Of a DNA stretch of 7,020 nt, positions 1-6,958 are shown in pieces. This stretch comes from Crocinitomicaceae bacterium (GTDB taxonomy: Bacteria; Bacteroidota; Bacteroidia; Flavobacteriales_D; Parvicellaceae): assembly GCA_002727735.1 (NCBI GenBank), contig PBXW01000138.1:1-7020 (forward strand), in the 5' to 3' direction. The notes beneath the pieces are model-generated. The model did not search any database and was not told where the DNA came from. It saw only the letters and a list, made by a program, of their open reading frames with translations. Position 1 is the first letter of the stretch, and each line of letters starts with the position of its first letter. The translations under genes were made by a program, and so were the position numbers.

Positions 1-1079
1 AAAAAGAAATATGGTGCCTTGATTAACTTTGCAACAACAATCAGTAAAACAGCGTGAATTGACATCCAGATCAAGCCTATTAGAATAAGTTTTGGTTCAT
101 CAAGAATAGACCCTAAATCCATTTTCATTCCAATTGTTGCTACAAGTATGTAAATAAAAATACTTCCAATTTTACTAGCACCTACTCCTTCAAAATTTTT
201 AGCCTTTGTAAATGATAATCCAATTCCGATAAATGTTGCTATAGATATCATCCAAAAAAACTTTGATGCAAAGGAGGAAAGACCAGAACTTTTATCAGCT
301 ACAGCCTCAAAATTTGATGTTAGAAACTCTGAAATATGTTCGGCACCAAGATGTGATAAACCAACAGTTCCAAAGGCAATTGCTAACAGAATCATATAGT
401 CAGTTAGGTTTGGAATTCTTTTAGAACTATTTGAAAATGAAGTCACTTTCTCTTTTAATTCTTCAATTGCAGAAGTGTCTGCTTTTAGCCATTTATTAAT
501 TGATTCTTTCTTTCCAATCCCAAATAGAATCATTGCCATCCAAATATTAGCTACTACAATATCAACCAAAACCATACCTCCATATTTTTGAGGATTATAT
601 TCAAATATTTCAAGCATTGCCGCCTGGTTGGCACCACCACCAATCCAACTACCTGCTAAAGTTGATAGTCCTCTCCAAATTGCATCCGGACCAGCACCAT
701 TAAATAATTCAGGGAAAAATATGGATAAAATTAAAATTGATATTGGCCCACCTATAATTATACCCAATGTTCCTGTGAAAAACATAATCAAAGCCTTATA
801 CCCTAAATTATATATTGCCTTTAGATCAATACTTAATGTCATAAGAAGTAGAGCTGCAGGAAGTAAGTATCTGCTGGCTATATAGTAAGTTTGTGATTCT
901 TCTGACGAAATAATAGCTAAAGAATTAAATATTGCCGGGATAAAATAACACATTAAAAGCCCAGGAATAACTTTATAAAATTTATACCAGAACCCGTCTT
1001 TAATTGATTCAGTATAAAAAATAAAACCCAAAGAAATCATTAAAATTCCAAAGACTATTGCATCGTTTGTAAAAGGCAT
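1..1079 (-). CDS. DUF819 (YjcL-like) integral membrane protein, C-terminus cut by window edge
   Basis: I translated this frame by hand: it opens at an ATG (complement of 1077-1079) and stays open for 359 codons to the left edge with no stop, so the gene is partial. The protein is very hydrophobic, with likely membrane spans near residues 8-22, 37-57, 70-84, 95-122, 167-187, 227-243, 272-290, 304-318 and 330-352. A glycine-rich stretch at 143-154 (GSWIGGGANQAAM) between spans matches the conserved signature I associate with the DUF819/YjcL family (PF05684), whose members are roughly 380-420 residues, so perhaps 20-60 residues are missing. A polar cytoplasm-like loop lies near 188-226. The family is suspected to be a transporter-type inner-membrane protein, but I know of no firmly established substrate. 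It is divergently transcribed from the neighbouring secreted protein gene, with a 60-bp gap. No Shine-Dalgarno is seen, as is normal in Bacteroidota. The family assignment is fairly confident; a transport role is inference. Confidence 0.88.
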   Translation of the reverse strand, partial: MPFTNDAIVFGILMISLGFIFYTESIKDGFWYKFYKVIPGLLMCYFIPAIFNSLAIISSEESQTYYIASRYLLPAALLLMTLSIDLKAIYNLGYKALIMFFTGTLGIIIGGPISILILSIFFPELFNGAGPDAIWRGLSTLAGSWIGGGANQAAMLEIFEYNPQKYGGMVLVDIVVANIWMAMILFGIGKKESINKWLKADTSAIEELKEKVTSFSNSSKRIPNLTDYMILLAIAFGTVGLSHLGAEHISEFLTSNFEAVADKSSGLSSFASKFFWMISIATFIGIGLSFTKAKNFEGVGASKIGSIFIYILVATIGMKMDLGSILDEPKLILIGLIWMSIHAVLLIVVAKLIKAPYFF

Positions 1080-1139
1080 ATTTATTTGGTATTAACTATT
1101 TGTTATATTTATAAAAGTAACAAAATTAAAAGGCATTAA
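1080..1139. other. divergent intergenic region
   Basis: These 60 bp separate the start codons of the DUF819 gene (leftward) and the secreted protein gene (rightward), so promoters for both must lie here or within the opposing gene's start. The stretch is almost entirely A and T. For the rightward gene the best candidate is TTTG at 1085-1088 with TATATTTA at 1104-1111, an imperfect TAnnTTTG box with a short 15-bp spacer, so it is weak. For the leftward gene a perfect TAnnTTTG box is listed separately. No hairpin or operator-like palindrome stands out. Confidence 0.6.
1121..1128 (-). promoter_or_regulatory. candidate -7 box (TAATTTTG) for the DUF819 gene
   Basis: On the minus strand this reads TAATTTTG, a perfect match to the Bacteroidota -7 consensus TAnnTTTG. 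It lies about 40 bp upstream of the DUF819 ATG, which would give a leader of roughly 35 nt. No good TTTG -33 element is found 19-21 bp further upstream, where the sequence falls inside the first codons of the divergent gene. Such an AT-rich octamer can occur by chance, so this is tentative. Confidence 0.3.
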
Positions 1140-2588
1140 GTGGTCAGAAATATTTTAATAATCATTTTTTTATCATTGAATAGTCTAAAGATTAGTTCTC
1201 AATCATTGAATATTCAAATAATTGATTCGATTTCAGGTCAACCAATTCCTTACTCTAATATATACTTTTCAAATAACAACGGATTAATCTCTAACGAAAA
1301 TGGAAGTTTTGAGTTAATTAAATCTCAGTTAAAAGAAAACGACTCAATGCATATTTCAATGTTGGGATATAAAAAAAGCTCCTTTTTGATTAATGATTTT
1401 AACGACACATTGATAAAACTTGTTCAGACTCCAATAAAATTATCCGATGTTATTTTAACAAATAAAAAATTAAGTTCAGAGGAAATTATTTCAAAAGTAG
1501 TTGAAAATATTGATAAGAACTATGAAAAAGAATTTACTGAAAACAAGATTTATCTAAGTAGAAAATCTAATTCAAGTACTGAAAAATTTATTATAAATAA
1601 GTTTAAATCAACAGTCCCTGAAATAAATCAAAGCTTAATCGATAGTTTACTGGCTAACCTTGCTAAAGAGAATAATTCAGGACTTGAAACATTAGCATAT
1701 TACTATAGAACTTTTAACGATGATATTCAAAAGAAAATTAAAATAATCAAATCAAGGGAGACATATAACAAGGACGGTGAAGTGCTTGAGTCAATCAATA
1801 AAAAAATGGAAGAAGCATTTAAAAATGAATTAAAACCAGATTCCTATTATAAAATTAAGTCGGGAATATTCGGAGGTGATTTAGAGCTTGATGGGCTTGA
1901 GGAAGTAGACAGCACAAATACGGAATCAATAAAAAAATTTCAAGAAAAAGAAATCAAAGAAAAAGATGATTTTGCAAAAAATCAAATACGGGTTATAAAC
2001 AGATTTTATAATTTTCTTTTTTTTCAAAAAGAGTCTCCGCTAAATTTTATTTTAAAACCTAATAAATATATTTTCTCAGAACCCAAAATAGATATCCTTG
2101 GGAATGATTTGGTTTATAAGATGGAGGCTTACCCAAAGGGCAGAGGTAAATATTCTGGAATATTATATATTAATCCTGATGACTATGCAATAGTTAGAAT
2201 AGACTTTAGAAATATAAAACCAGTTTATAATATAAAATTACTTGGGGTATTTGTAAATATATATCAGCGTGATGGAAAAATGATTCTTTCAAAATATGAT
2301 AATGAGAAATACGGTTTGTCTTATGCTAAAATTAATTTTGGGCAAAGAGCTGGATTTGATAGACCTATAAAACTGATTGAAAAAAATAAAAATGTCAAAG
2401 GAAGAAGAAAACAAAATGAGATTTCTTTTAGAATGGATTTAATATTTGATGAAAAAAGTATTACTGAATTACAAGTCTTTGAATCAAGAAAAATATCAGA
2501 ATCTGAATTTGAAAATATCAAAAATAAAAATGATGTGATTCCAGATTATTTAGAGGAATTTACAACAAATTTTTGGGAGGAATTTTAA
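1140..2588 (+). CDS. secreted carboxypeptidase-like regulatory-domain protein (Bacteroidota envelope protein)
   Basis: This is a 482-residue protein. Residues 1-21 form a signal peptide: a short basic start (VRN), a hydrophobic core (ILIIIFLSL) and a SSQ-type cleavage region, so export to the periplasm or outer membrane is expected. Residues about 23-105 match the CarboxypepD_reg-like beta-sandwich (PF13715 type): the pattern GQPIPYSNIYF, then SNENGSFEL, then ISMLGYK, ending in an LSDVIL-type strand. This module begins many TonB-dependent and DUF5686-type envelope proteins. The remainder (106-482) is charged, lysine/glutamate-rich, without a membrane span or TonB plug. It contains a beta-rich section near 305-400 (for example GKYSGILYINPDDYAIVRIDF) like the linker part of flavobacterial DUF5686-like proteins, but the beta-barrel is absent. 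The start is GTG: the preceding codon is an in-frame TAA, and the first ATG (codon 70) would remove the signal peptide and most of the beta-sandwich. The specific function is unknown. It ends stop-to-stop against glmS. Confidence 0.87.
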   Translation: MVRNILIIIFLSLNSLKISSQSLNIQIIDSISGQPIPYSNIYFSNNNGLISNENGSFELIKSQLKENDSMHISMLGYKKSSFLINDFNDTLIKLVQTPIKLSDVILTNKKLSSEEIISKVVENIDKNYEKEFTENKIYLSRKSNSSTEKFIINKFKSTVPEINQSLIDSLLANLAKENNSGLETLAYYYRTFNDDIQKKIKIIKSRETYNKDGEVLESINKKMEEAFKNELKPDSYYKIKSGIFGGDLELDGLEEVDSTNTESIKKFQEKEIKEKDDFAKNQIRVINRFYNFLFFQKESPLNFILKPNKYIFSEPKIDILGNDLVYKMEAYPKGRGKYSGILYINPDDYAIVRIDFRNIKPVYNIKLLGVFVNIYQRDGKMILSKYDNEKYGLSYAKINFGQRAGFDRPIKLIEKNKNVKGRRKQNEISFRMDLIFDEKSITELQVFESRKISESEFENIKNKNDVIPDYLEEFTTNFWEEF

Positions 2589-4436
2589 TTATTCTACAGT
2601 AACAGACTTAGCTAGATTTCTTGGCTGATCAACGTCTTTACCAAGTATCACAGCAATATGATATGAAAGAAGTTGAAGTGGAATTACTGTAATAAAAGGA
2701 GTAATTGATTCAATACTGTCAGGGACTTCAATTACATGATCTGCAATTTCTTTAACCTCTTTATCACCCTTAGAAACAATTGCAAATATTTTTCCTTTTC
2801 TTGATTTAATTTCCTGAATATTACTTACAATTTTATCGTAATTAATTTTATTTGTTGCAATTACAATTGTTGGCATATTTTCATCAATTAGTGCAATAGG
2901 TCCATGCTTCATTTCAGCTGCAGGATAACCTTCAGCATGTATGTATGATATTTCTTTAAGTTTTAATGCTCCCTCTAGTGCAATAGGAAAATTATAACCT
3001 CTTCCGAGATACAAACAATTTGTAGCTTTGAGAAATTCTTTTGCTATTTTTTTGATTTCATTATTTGAGGATAGTGCCTTGTGTACCTTTTTATCAATAT
3101 TCGAAATTTCCAGAATATATTTATGATATAATTTTTCTGAGATGACACCTTTTGATTTACTCAATTTTACAGCCATCATATATAAAATTGTCATTTGGGT
3201 TGTAAATGCCTTGGTTGAAGCAACTCCAATTTCAGGCCCAGCATGAGTGTAAGATCCGGAATCAGATTCTCTTGCTATTGAAGACCCAACTACATTACAT
3301 ATACCGTAAACAAATGCACCTCTAGATTTAGCTAATTTAATTGCTGCTAAAGTATCAGCGGTCTCCCCAGATTGTGAAATAGCAATCACAATATCGTCAC
3401 TTTCAATTATAGGATCTCTATACCTAAATTCAGACGCATATTCAACTTCAACAGGTATTTTTGCAATTTTTTCAAACATATATTCAGCAACCAAGGCTGA
3501 GTGCCAAGATGTACCACAAGCTATTATAGTTATTTTTTTTGCTGAAAGGAACTTATTAATATAGTCATCCAATCCAGACATTTTAATTATTCCTTTAGAA
3601 ACATTTAATCTACCCCTAAGGGTATCCTTAATTGCTTTAGGTTGCTCATATATTTCTTTAAGCATGTAATGATCAAATCCTTGCTTTTCGATTTTATCGA
3701 GGCTTAATTCAAGCTTACTAACGGTTGGAGAAATTAAAGAATCATCTGAAATTTTTCTAAAAAAAGTTTCCTTGTGGTTTCTAATAATTGCTAATTCACC
3801 ATCTTCAAGATAGATTACGTTTTTTGTAAATTCAATAAATGGCGTAACATCACTACCGATAAAATATTCATCATCGCTTACTCCAATACAAAGCGGACTT
3901 CCAAGTTTAGCAACAACAATTTCATCGGGCTTTTCAATATTAATCACAGCAATTGCATATGCTCCGACAACTTGGTTAAGAGCAATTTGAACAGCCTCTC
4001 CAAGTTTGACGTTATTTTTATCTTTTATATACTCTATAAGATTAACCAGAACTTCTGTATCAGTTTCTGATTCGAAAGAAAACCCTTCTTTTTTTAATTT
4101 GTGTTTAATTGTTGAATAGTTTTCAATTATTCCGTTGTGTACAAGACATAACTTTTTAGAATTAGAAAATTGAGGATGTGCATTAATGTCATTTGGTTCA
4201 CCATGAGTTGCCCATCTTGTATGGCCAATTCCAATACCCCCCGAAAAATTTTTTTTCTTTTGAAGCAGTTTTTCAAGCTTACTAATTTTCCCTTTGGATT
4301 TACAACTTACTATTCCCGAGCCGTTATATAAGGCTATACCAGAACTATCATATCCACGATACTCAAGTCTTTTCAGTCCATTTAAAATAATTGGTAAAGA
4401 ATCTCTATCGCCTAAATATCCTACAATTCCGCACAT
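2589..4436 (-). CDS. glmS: glutamine--fructose-6-phosphate aminotransferase (isomerizing)
   Basis: GlmS converts fructose-6-phosphate and glutamine to glucosamine-6-phosphate and glutamate in the cytoplasm, the committed step to UDP-GlcNAc for peptidoglycan and lipid A. The protein is 615 residues, against about 609 in E. coli, and appears complete. The N-terminal Ntn-type glutaminase domain (about 2-235) begins MCGIVGYLG, with Cys2 as the nucleophile once Met is removed. It has HTRWATHG at 72-79, HNG at 100-102 and Asp126 for glutamine binding. Two SIS sugar-isomerase domains follow: the first (about 290-428) has CGTSWHSA at 307-314 and SQSGETADT at 354-362, and the second (about 463-600) has LGRGYNFPIALEGALKLKE. 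Catalytic equivalents of the E. coli residues are visible: Lys492, Glu495, His511 and Lys610 in the C-terminal tail QPRNLAKSVTVE. ATG at 4436 is fixed by the conserved Met-Cys. It lies 71 bp downstream of the DUF4270 gene on the same strand, so co-transcription is possible. No key residue is missing. Confidence 0.99.
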   Translation of the reverse strand: MCGIVGYLGDRDSLPIILNGLKRLEYRGYDSSGIALYNGSGIVSCKSKGKISKLEKLLQKKKNFSGGIGIGHTRWATHGEPNDINAHPQFSNSKKLCLVHNGIIENYSTIKHKLKKEGFSFESETDTEVLVNLIEYIKDKNNVKLGEAVQIALNQVVGAYAIAVINIEKPDEIVVAKLGSPLCIGVSDDEYFIGSDVTPFIEFTKNVIYLEDGELAIIRNHKETFFRKISDDSLISPTVSKLELSLDKIEKQGFDHYMLKEIYEQPKAIKDTLRGRLNVSKGIIKMSGLDDYINKFLSAKKITIIACGTSWHSALVAEYMFEKIAKIPVEVEYASEFRYRDPIIESDDIVIAISQSGETADTLAAIKLAKSRGAFVYGICNVVGSSIARESDSGSYTHAGPEIGVASTKAFTTQMTILYMMAVKLSKSKGVISEKLYHKYILEISNIDKKVHKALSSNNEIKKIAKEFLKATNCLYLGRGYNFPIALEGALKLKEISYIHAEGYPAAEMKHGPIALIDENMPTIVIATNKINYDKIVSNIQEIKSRKGKIFAIVSKGDKEVKEIADHVIEVPDSIESITPFITVIPLQLLSYHIAVILGKDVDQPRNLAKSVTVE

Positions 4437-4507
4437 AATTAATTCAAATTTATTTTTTTAATTTTTTAAAGACCTAAAAAATTAATATCAATTATAATAT
4501 CTGATGA
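4437..4507. other. intergenic gap between the DUF4270 gene and glmS
   Basis: This gap is 71 bp and extremely AT-rich. It holds one perfect minus-strand TAnnTTTG box close to the glmS start and one arm of a 12-bp inverted repeat (both listed separately). There is no GC-rich hairpin followed by a T-run, so no classical terminator is seen. A glmS ribozyme of the Gram-positive type would not fit in this space, and none is seen. Read-through from the DUF4270 gene into glmS is therefore plausible. Confidence 0.55.
4445..4452 (-). promoter_or_regulatory. weak candidate -7 box (TAAATTTG) before glmS
   Basis: The minus strand reads TAAATTTG, a perfect TAnnTTTG match, but it ends only 8 bp before the glmS ATG. 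A transcript started here would be nearly leaderless. No TTTG -33 element is seen at the right distance. It may be a chance match in AT-rich sequence. Confidence 0.18.
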
Positions 4508-4551
4508 TTAATCCTCTGGTTCTGTATAATAAATTTTTATTTTAGGTCTTT
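4468..4551. repeat. 12-bp perfect inverted repeat with 60-bp loop
   Basis: AAAGACCTAAAA at 4468-4479 is the exact reverse complement of TTTTAGGTCTTT at 4540-4551. The right arm lies within the last codons of the DUF4270 gene (the Lys-Arg-Pro-Lys-Ile-Lys tail) and the left arm lies in the gap before glmS, so the loop contains the stop codon. In the mRNA the arms could pair, but the loop is long, the core is only AGGTC, and no U-tract follows. It is not a standard terminator and may be coincidental. Confidence 0.35.
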
Positions 4552-6145
4552 TTTCTAAATCTAAGCTTAGATTTCCATGCAAGGTTGTTCCCTTAGGGGT
4601 TAGGATAATACCTGCTGCAAGTTTATTATTTTCATTTTCAAAATTCTCGTCTAAAGTTTTAAAATTTTGAATTGAAGCAACGTCAGAAATAACACCAAGT
4701 GCAAGTTTTGCATTAGTTGAATCTCTTAAGATCAGATTGTTAAGGTGCTCAGTTATTCTAATTTTATACTTTACACCTCTATCCTCATTCAGACTATCTC
4801 TTTTGAGCGGTTCTAGGTGATTGATTTTTGCATTTACAGTCAAAGAACTTACAGATTGATCTAAAAAATAGTCAATTAAAGATGAACTATTCTCGTAATT
4901 ATATATATAAATTCTTTCAGGTTCATCGTCATTTAAAAAGTTTTGATTTACAAAAAATTCTATGTATGCTTCATTAATGATTCTCTTAGGTAAATCGGCG
5001 ATTTCATCATAAAAGAATTCTTTAAAATGATCAAATTCATCAATGACCTCACCATTGTCATTAGTCATAGTCCCAGAAAATAAATCTAAAGTTGAAATTA
5101 TTCCTTCTCCACCTCTCAAGTAAATATTTTCATTCCCATTTGTTTGGTCAATAAGATCTACATCAACAACTGTTTCGTTATCAAATAGATTAATTAGGTT
5201 ACCTGAAAAATTCATTACATACTCATGCTGGTTTGTTTCAATTTCATTGGGTGTACCTGTGTCATTGTCTCCAATGTTTGTGTTGTCAGAGGTATAGTGA
5301 ATAGTTAGTTTTGAATTAGAAGAGGCAAAGTTTAATAGCATCATAGACCCGTTTGATATACTTTCAACTTTTAGATATAGTCCTCTGAAAAATTCTTTAA
5401 AGTTTGGTTCATTTGTTAAAACTTGATTATCCTGATTTTCAAAAAAGTTTGATTCCCAAAAATTGTCATTTGGATTGTTTAATTTAAATCTAAGTGCTGG
5501 CGCAAGTCTTTGGGAAATAAAAGTTTCACCAACAGTGTCAATTTCGGTTAAATTAATTTGCTCAGGACTTGGGACAAAGTCATTAATTTCAAATAATAAT
5601 TCTCCCTCCAACTGTCCGGAATTGATAACTTCCTCAACTGATAATGACCCGTTTGAAAAATAACTTTGTCCTGTATCAAAATCAGCAAAAGGATCAAATG
5701 TTCTAAAAAAGAAATTATTCTTATAAATTGAAATTTTAATTGGTGAATTTCCGAATACTGAATCAATTTCATAGGTAATATCTCCATCTTCATTAGTTTC
5801 AACCCCTCTTGAAAAGTACGGAATTGTTAAAACAACGGAGTCAAGAACAACATTATCACCAAAATCATGATTGTATTCAGTTGGCACCATTTGACCAACA
5901 AAGCTTGAATTAGATCTTCCATATTGTGGATGATCATAACTGCCCAGAAGAAATGAAGGTAGATTATTCGTTTGTACTGGATTGACCATTTGAGACCTAG
6001 TAGTAAGTCCATATTCAATACTATTAGTCGAAAAATTTATTGCATTGTCAGAATTTATAACCTCAGAGTCAAAACCTGTAATATCTTTTTCACATGAAGT
6101 GAAAAATGAAACAAATAGTAATATTTTAAAAAAATTATATTTCAT
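4508..6145 (-). CDS. DUF4270 domain lipoprotein
   Basis: Counting from the ATG at 6145, this is a 545-residue protein with a lipoprotein signal peptide (MKYNFFKILLFVSFFTSC). The lipobox cysteine is residue 18, followed by Glu-Lys-Asp. A charged/acidic segment just after the cysteine resembles lipoprotein export signals that send Bacteroidota lipoproteins to the cell surface, so surface exposure is possible. The body fits DUF4270 (PF14092): SFLLGSYDHPQYG near 64-76 followed by SFVGQ, a LRGGEG motif at 343-348, and a terminal section with LTPKGTTLHGN and KRPKIKIYYT near 515-541. It is mostly beta-rich, with a low-complexity Asn/Asp/Thr segment near 286-306. The domain has no biochemical function that I know of. 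A GTG at 6151 could add two residues (Val/Met-Lys) and would directly abut the upstream stop. I prefer the ATG, which gives a 6-bp gap and a standard signal peptide. The tight spacing to the GT5-like gene indicates an operon. Confidence 0.93.
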   Translation of the reverse strand: MKYNFFKILLFVSFFTSCEKDITGFDSEVINSDNAINFSTNSIEYGLTTRSQMVNPVQTNNLPSFLLGSYDHPQYGRSNSSFVGQMVPTEYNHDFGDNVVLDSVVLTIPYFSRGVETNEDGDITYEIDSVFGNSPIKISIYKNNFFFRTFDPFADFDTGQSYFSNGSLSVEEVINSGQLEGELLFEINDFVPSPEQINLTEIDTVGETFISQRLAPALRFKLNNPNDNFWESNFFENQDNQVLTNEPNFKEFFRGLYLKVESISNGSMMLLNFASSNSKLTIHYTSDNTNIGDNDTGTPNEIETNQHEYVMNFSGNLINLFDNETVVDVDLIDQTNGNENIYLRGGEGIISTLDLFSGTMTNDNGEVIDEFDHFKEFFYDEIADLPKRIINEAYIEFFVNQNFLNDDEPERIYIYNYENSSSLIDYFLDQSVSSLTVNAKINHLEPLKRDSLNEDRGVKYKIRITEHLNNLILRDSTNAKLALGVISDVASIQNFKTLDENFENENNKLAAGIILTPKGTTLHGNLSLDLEKRPKIKIYYTEPED

Positions 6146-6151
6146 TTTCAC

Positions 6152-6958
6152 TTATGAAATAATTTTTTCATAGAATTCCAAATACGGTTCACTGAACGAA
6201 TCGGAGGGGTGAAATTCAAGAATAGGATTTTTGTATTTTTTTAGATAATCAGCTATTTCATGTGAAATATTTTCAGATCCTTTAATGATGGCATCAGATG
6301 AATCAATTGCAACTTTCATTAGGTTTTCGTATGTGGGATCTACCAGTTGATTTATATGTTTTTGATCGATTTCATCAAATGAAATTTTATCAATCATTTT
6401 TTTGTTTAATGCCTTATCAAACTCATTTCCATATAAAGATGTTATAATTTTACTTTTTTGAAAAATTGGATCGTCTTTGTAAATCTGTTTAAAGTAAAGA
6501 GGGAGTAGAGCTGCCATCCATCCGTGTATGTGTATAATGTCAGGGGGCCAGTTAAGCCTTTTGATGGTTTCAAAAACTCCCTTTGCAAAAAATATTGCTC
6601 TTTCATCATTATCGTCGAAAAGTTTACCATTGACTTCAGCAAAAGTTGCTTTACGTTTAAAATATTCTTCGTTATCGATAAAATAAACTTGAATTCTTTC
6701 TTTTGGAATTGATGCAACTTTAATTATGAGAGGCATATCCAAATCGTTAATAACAAGATTTAGCCCAGATAATCTTATAACTTCATGTAATTGATGTCTT
6801 CTTTCATTAATGTTCCCATATCTAGGCATAAATATTCTGATTTGGCCACCTTGTTTGTTAACCATCTTGGGAATTTCAAATGACATTGAGGATATCTCGG
6901 ACTCGGGTAAGTATGGTACTACTTCAGATGATACGTATAAAATCTTTCTATTTTTCAT
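6152..6958 (-). CDS. GT5 N-terminal-domain protein (glycogen/starch synthase-like, lacking the C-terminal half)
   Basis: This is a 268-residue cytoplasmic protein without a signal peptide. It matches only the N-terminal Rossmann domain of glycogen/starch synthase (Glyco_transf_5, PF08323): KILYVSSEVVPYL at 5-17, IRIFMPRYGNI at 40-50, an FIDNEEYF-type segment at 93-100, and IIHIHGWMAALLPLYFK at 141-157, corresponding to the HAHDWHA region of GlgA. True GlgA is about 480 residues with a second GT-B domain, and that half is absent here. The ADP-glucose-binding KTGGL motif is replaced by PESEI at 18-22, and HDWH becomes HGWM at 145-148, so normal glycogen synthase activity is doubtful. It is not a recent truncation: the next gene starts 6 bp after the stop, leaving no room for a remnant. 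From memory, similarly short proteins annotated as glycogen/starch synthase are common in Flavobacteriia beside DUF4270 and panC. The true role is unknown. ATG at 6958 places the first beta-strand at the very N-terminus, as in GlgA. Confidence 0.9.
   Translation of the reverse strand: MKNRKILYVSSEVVPYLPESEISSMSFEIPKMVNKQGGQIRIFMPRYGNINERRHQLHEVIRLSGLNLVINDLDMPLIIKVASIPKERIQVYFIDNEEYFKRKATFAEVNGKLFDDNDERAIFFAKGVFETIKRLNWPPDIIHIHGWMAALLPLYFKQIYKDDPIFQKSKIITSLYGNEFDKALNKKMIDKISFDEIDQKHINQLVDPTYENLMKVAIDSSDAIIKGSENISHEIADYLKKYKNPILEFHPSDSFSEPYLEFYEKIIS

Noticed and set aside
628..885. 85-codon plus-strand reading frame
   Set aside because: It is antisense to the DUF819 gene, whose translation shows clear membrane spans and a family motif across this stretch. 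The plus-strand peptide shows no family resemblance.
2321..2521. 66-codon minus-strand frame within the secreted protein gene
   Set aside because: It is antisense to a continuous coding frame and shows no recognisable features.
2575..2581. Shine-Dalgarno-like GGGAGGA on the plus strand
   Set aside because: It encodes the Trp-Glu-Glu end of the secreted protein, and no plus-strand start codon follows at a usable distance.
4437..4507. Possible glmS ribozyme or riboswitch upstream of glmS
   Set aside because: The gap is 71 bp of nearly pure A/T with no GC-containing pseudoknot-like core, and the glmS ribozyme is known from Gram-positive bacteria rather than Bacteroidota.
5463..5802. Short reading frames on both strands inside the DUF4270 gene (5463-5663 plus, 5548-5802 minus, also 5827-6018 minus)
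   Set aside because: They are alternative-frame shadows of a long, well-supported DUF4270 frame; no signal peptide, domain or start context.
6140..6160. Idea that the GT5-like gene is a frameshifted full-length glgA
   Set aside because: The sequence after its stop immediately starts a different gene with a lipoprotein signal peptide in another family; no remnant of the C-terminal GT-B domain is present in any frame that I can see.
6442..6717. Overlapping short frames within the GT5-like gene (6442-6717 minus, 6524-6712 plus)
   Set aside because: The GT5-like frame is continuous and contains recognisable GlgA-type motifs here, so these are shadows.
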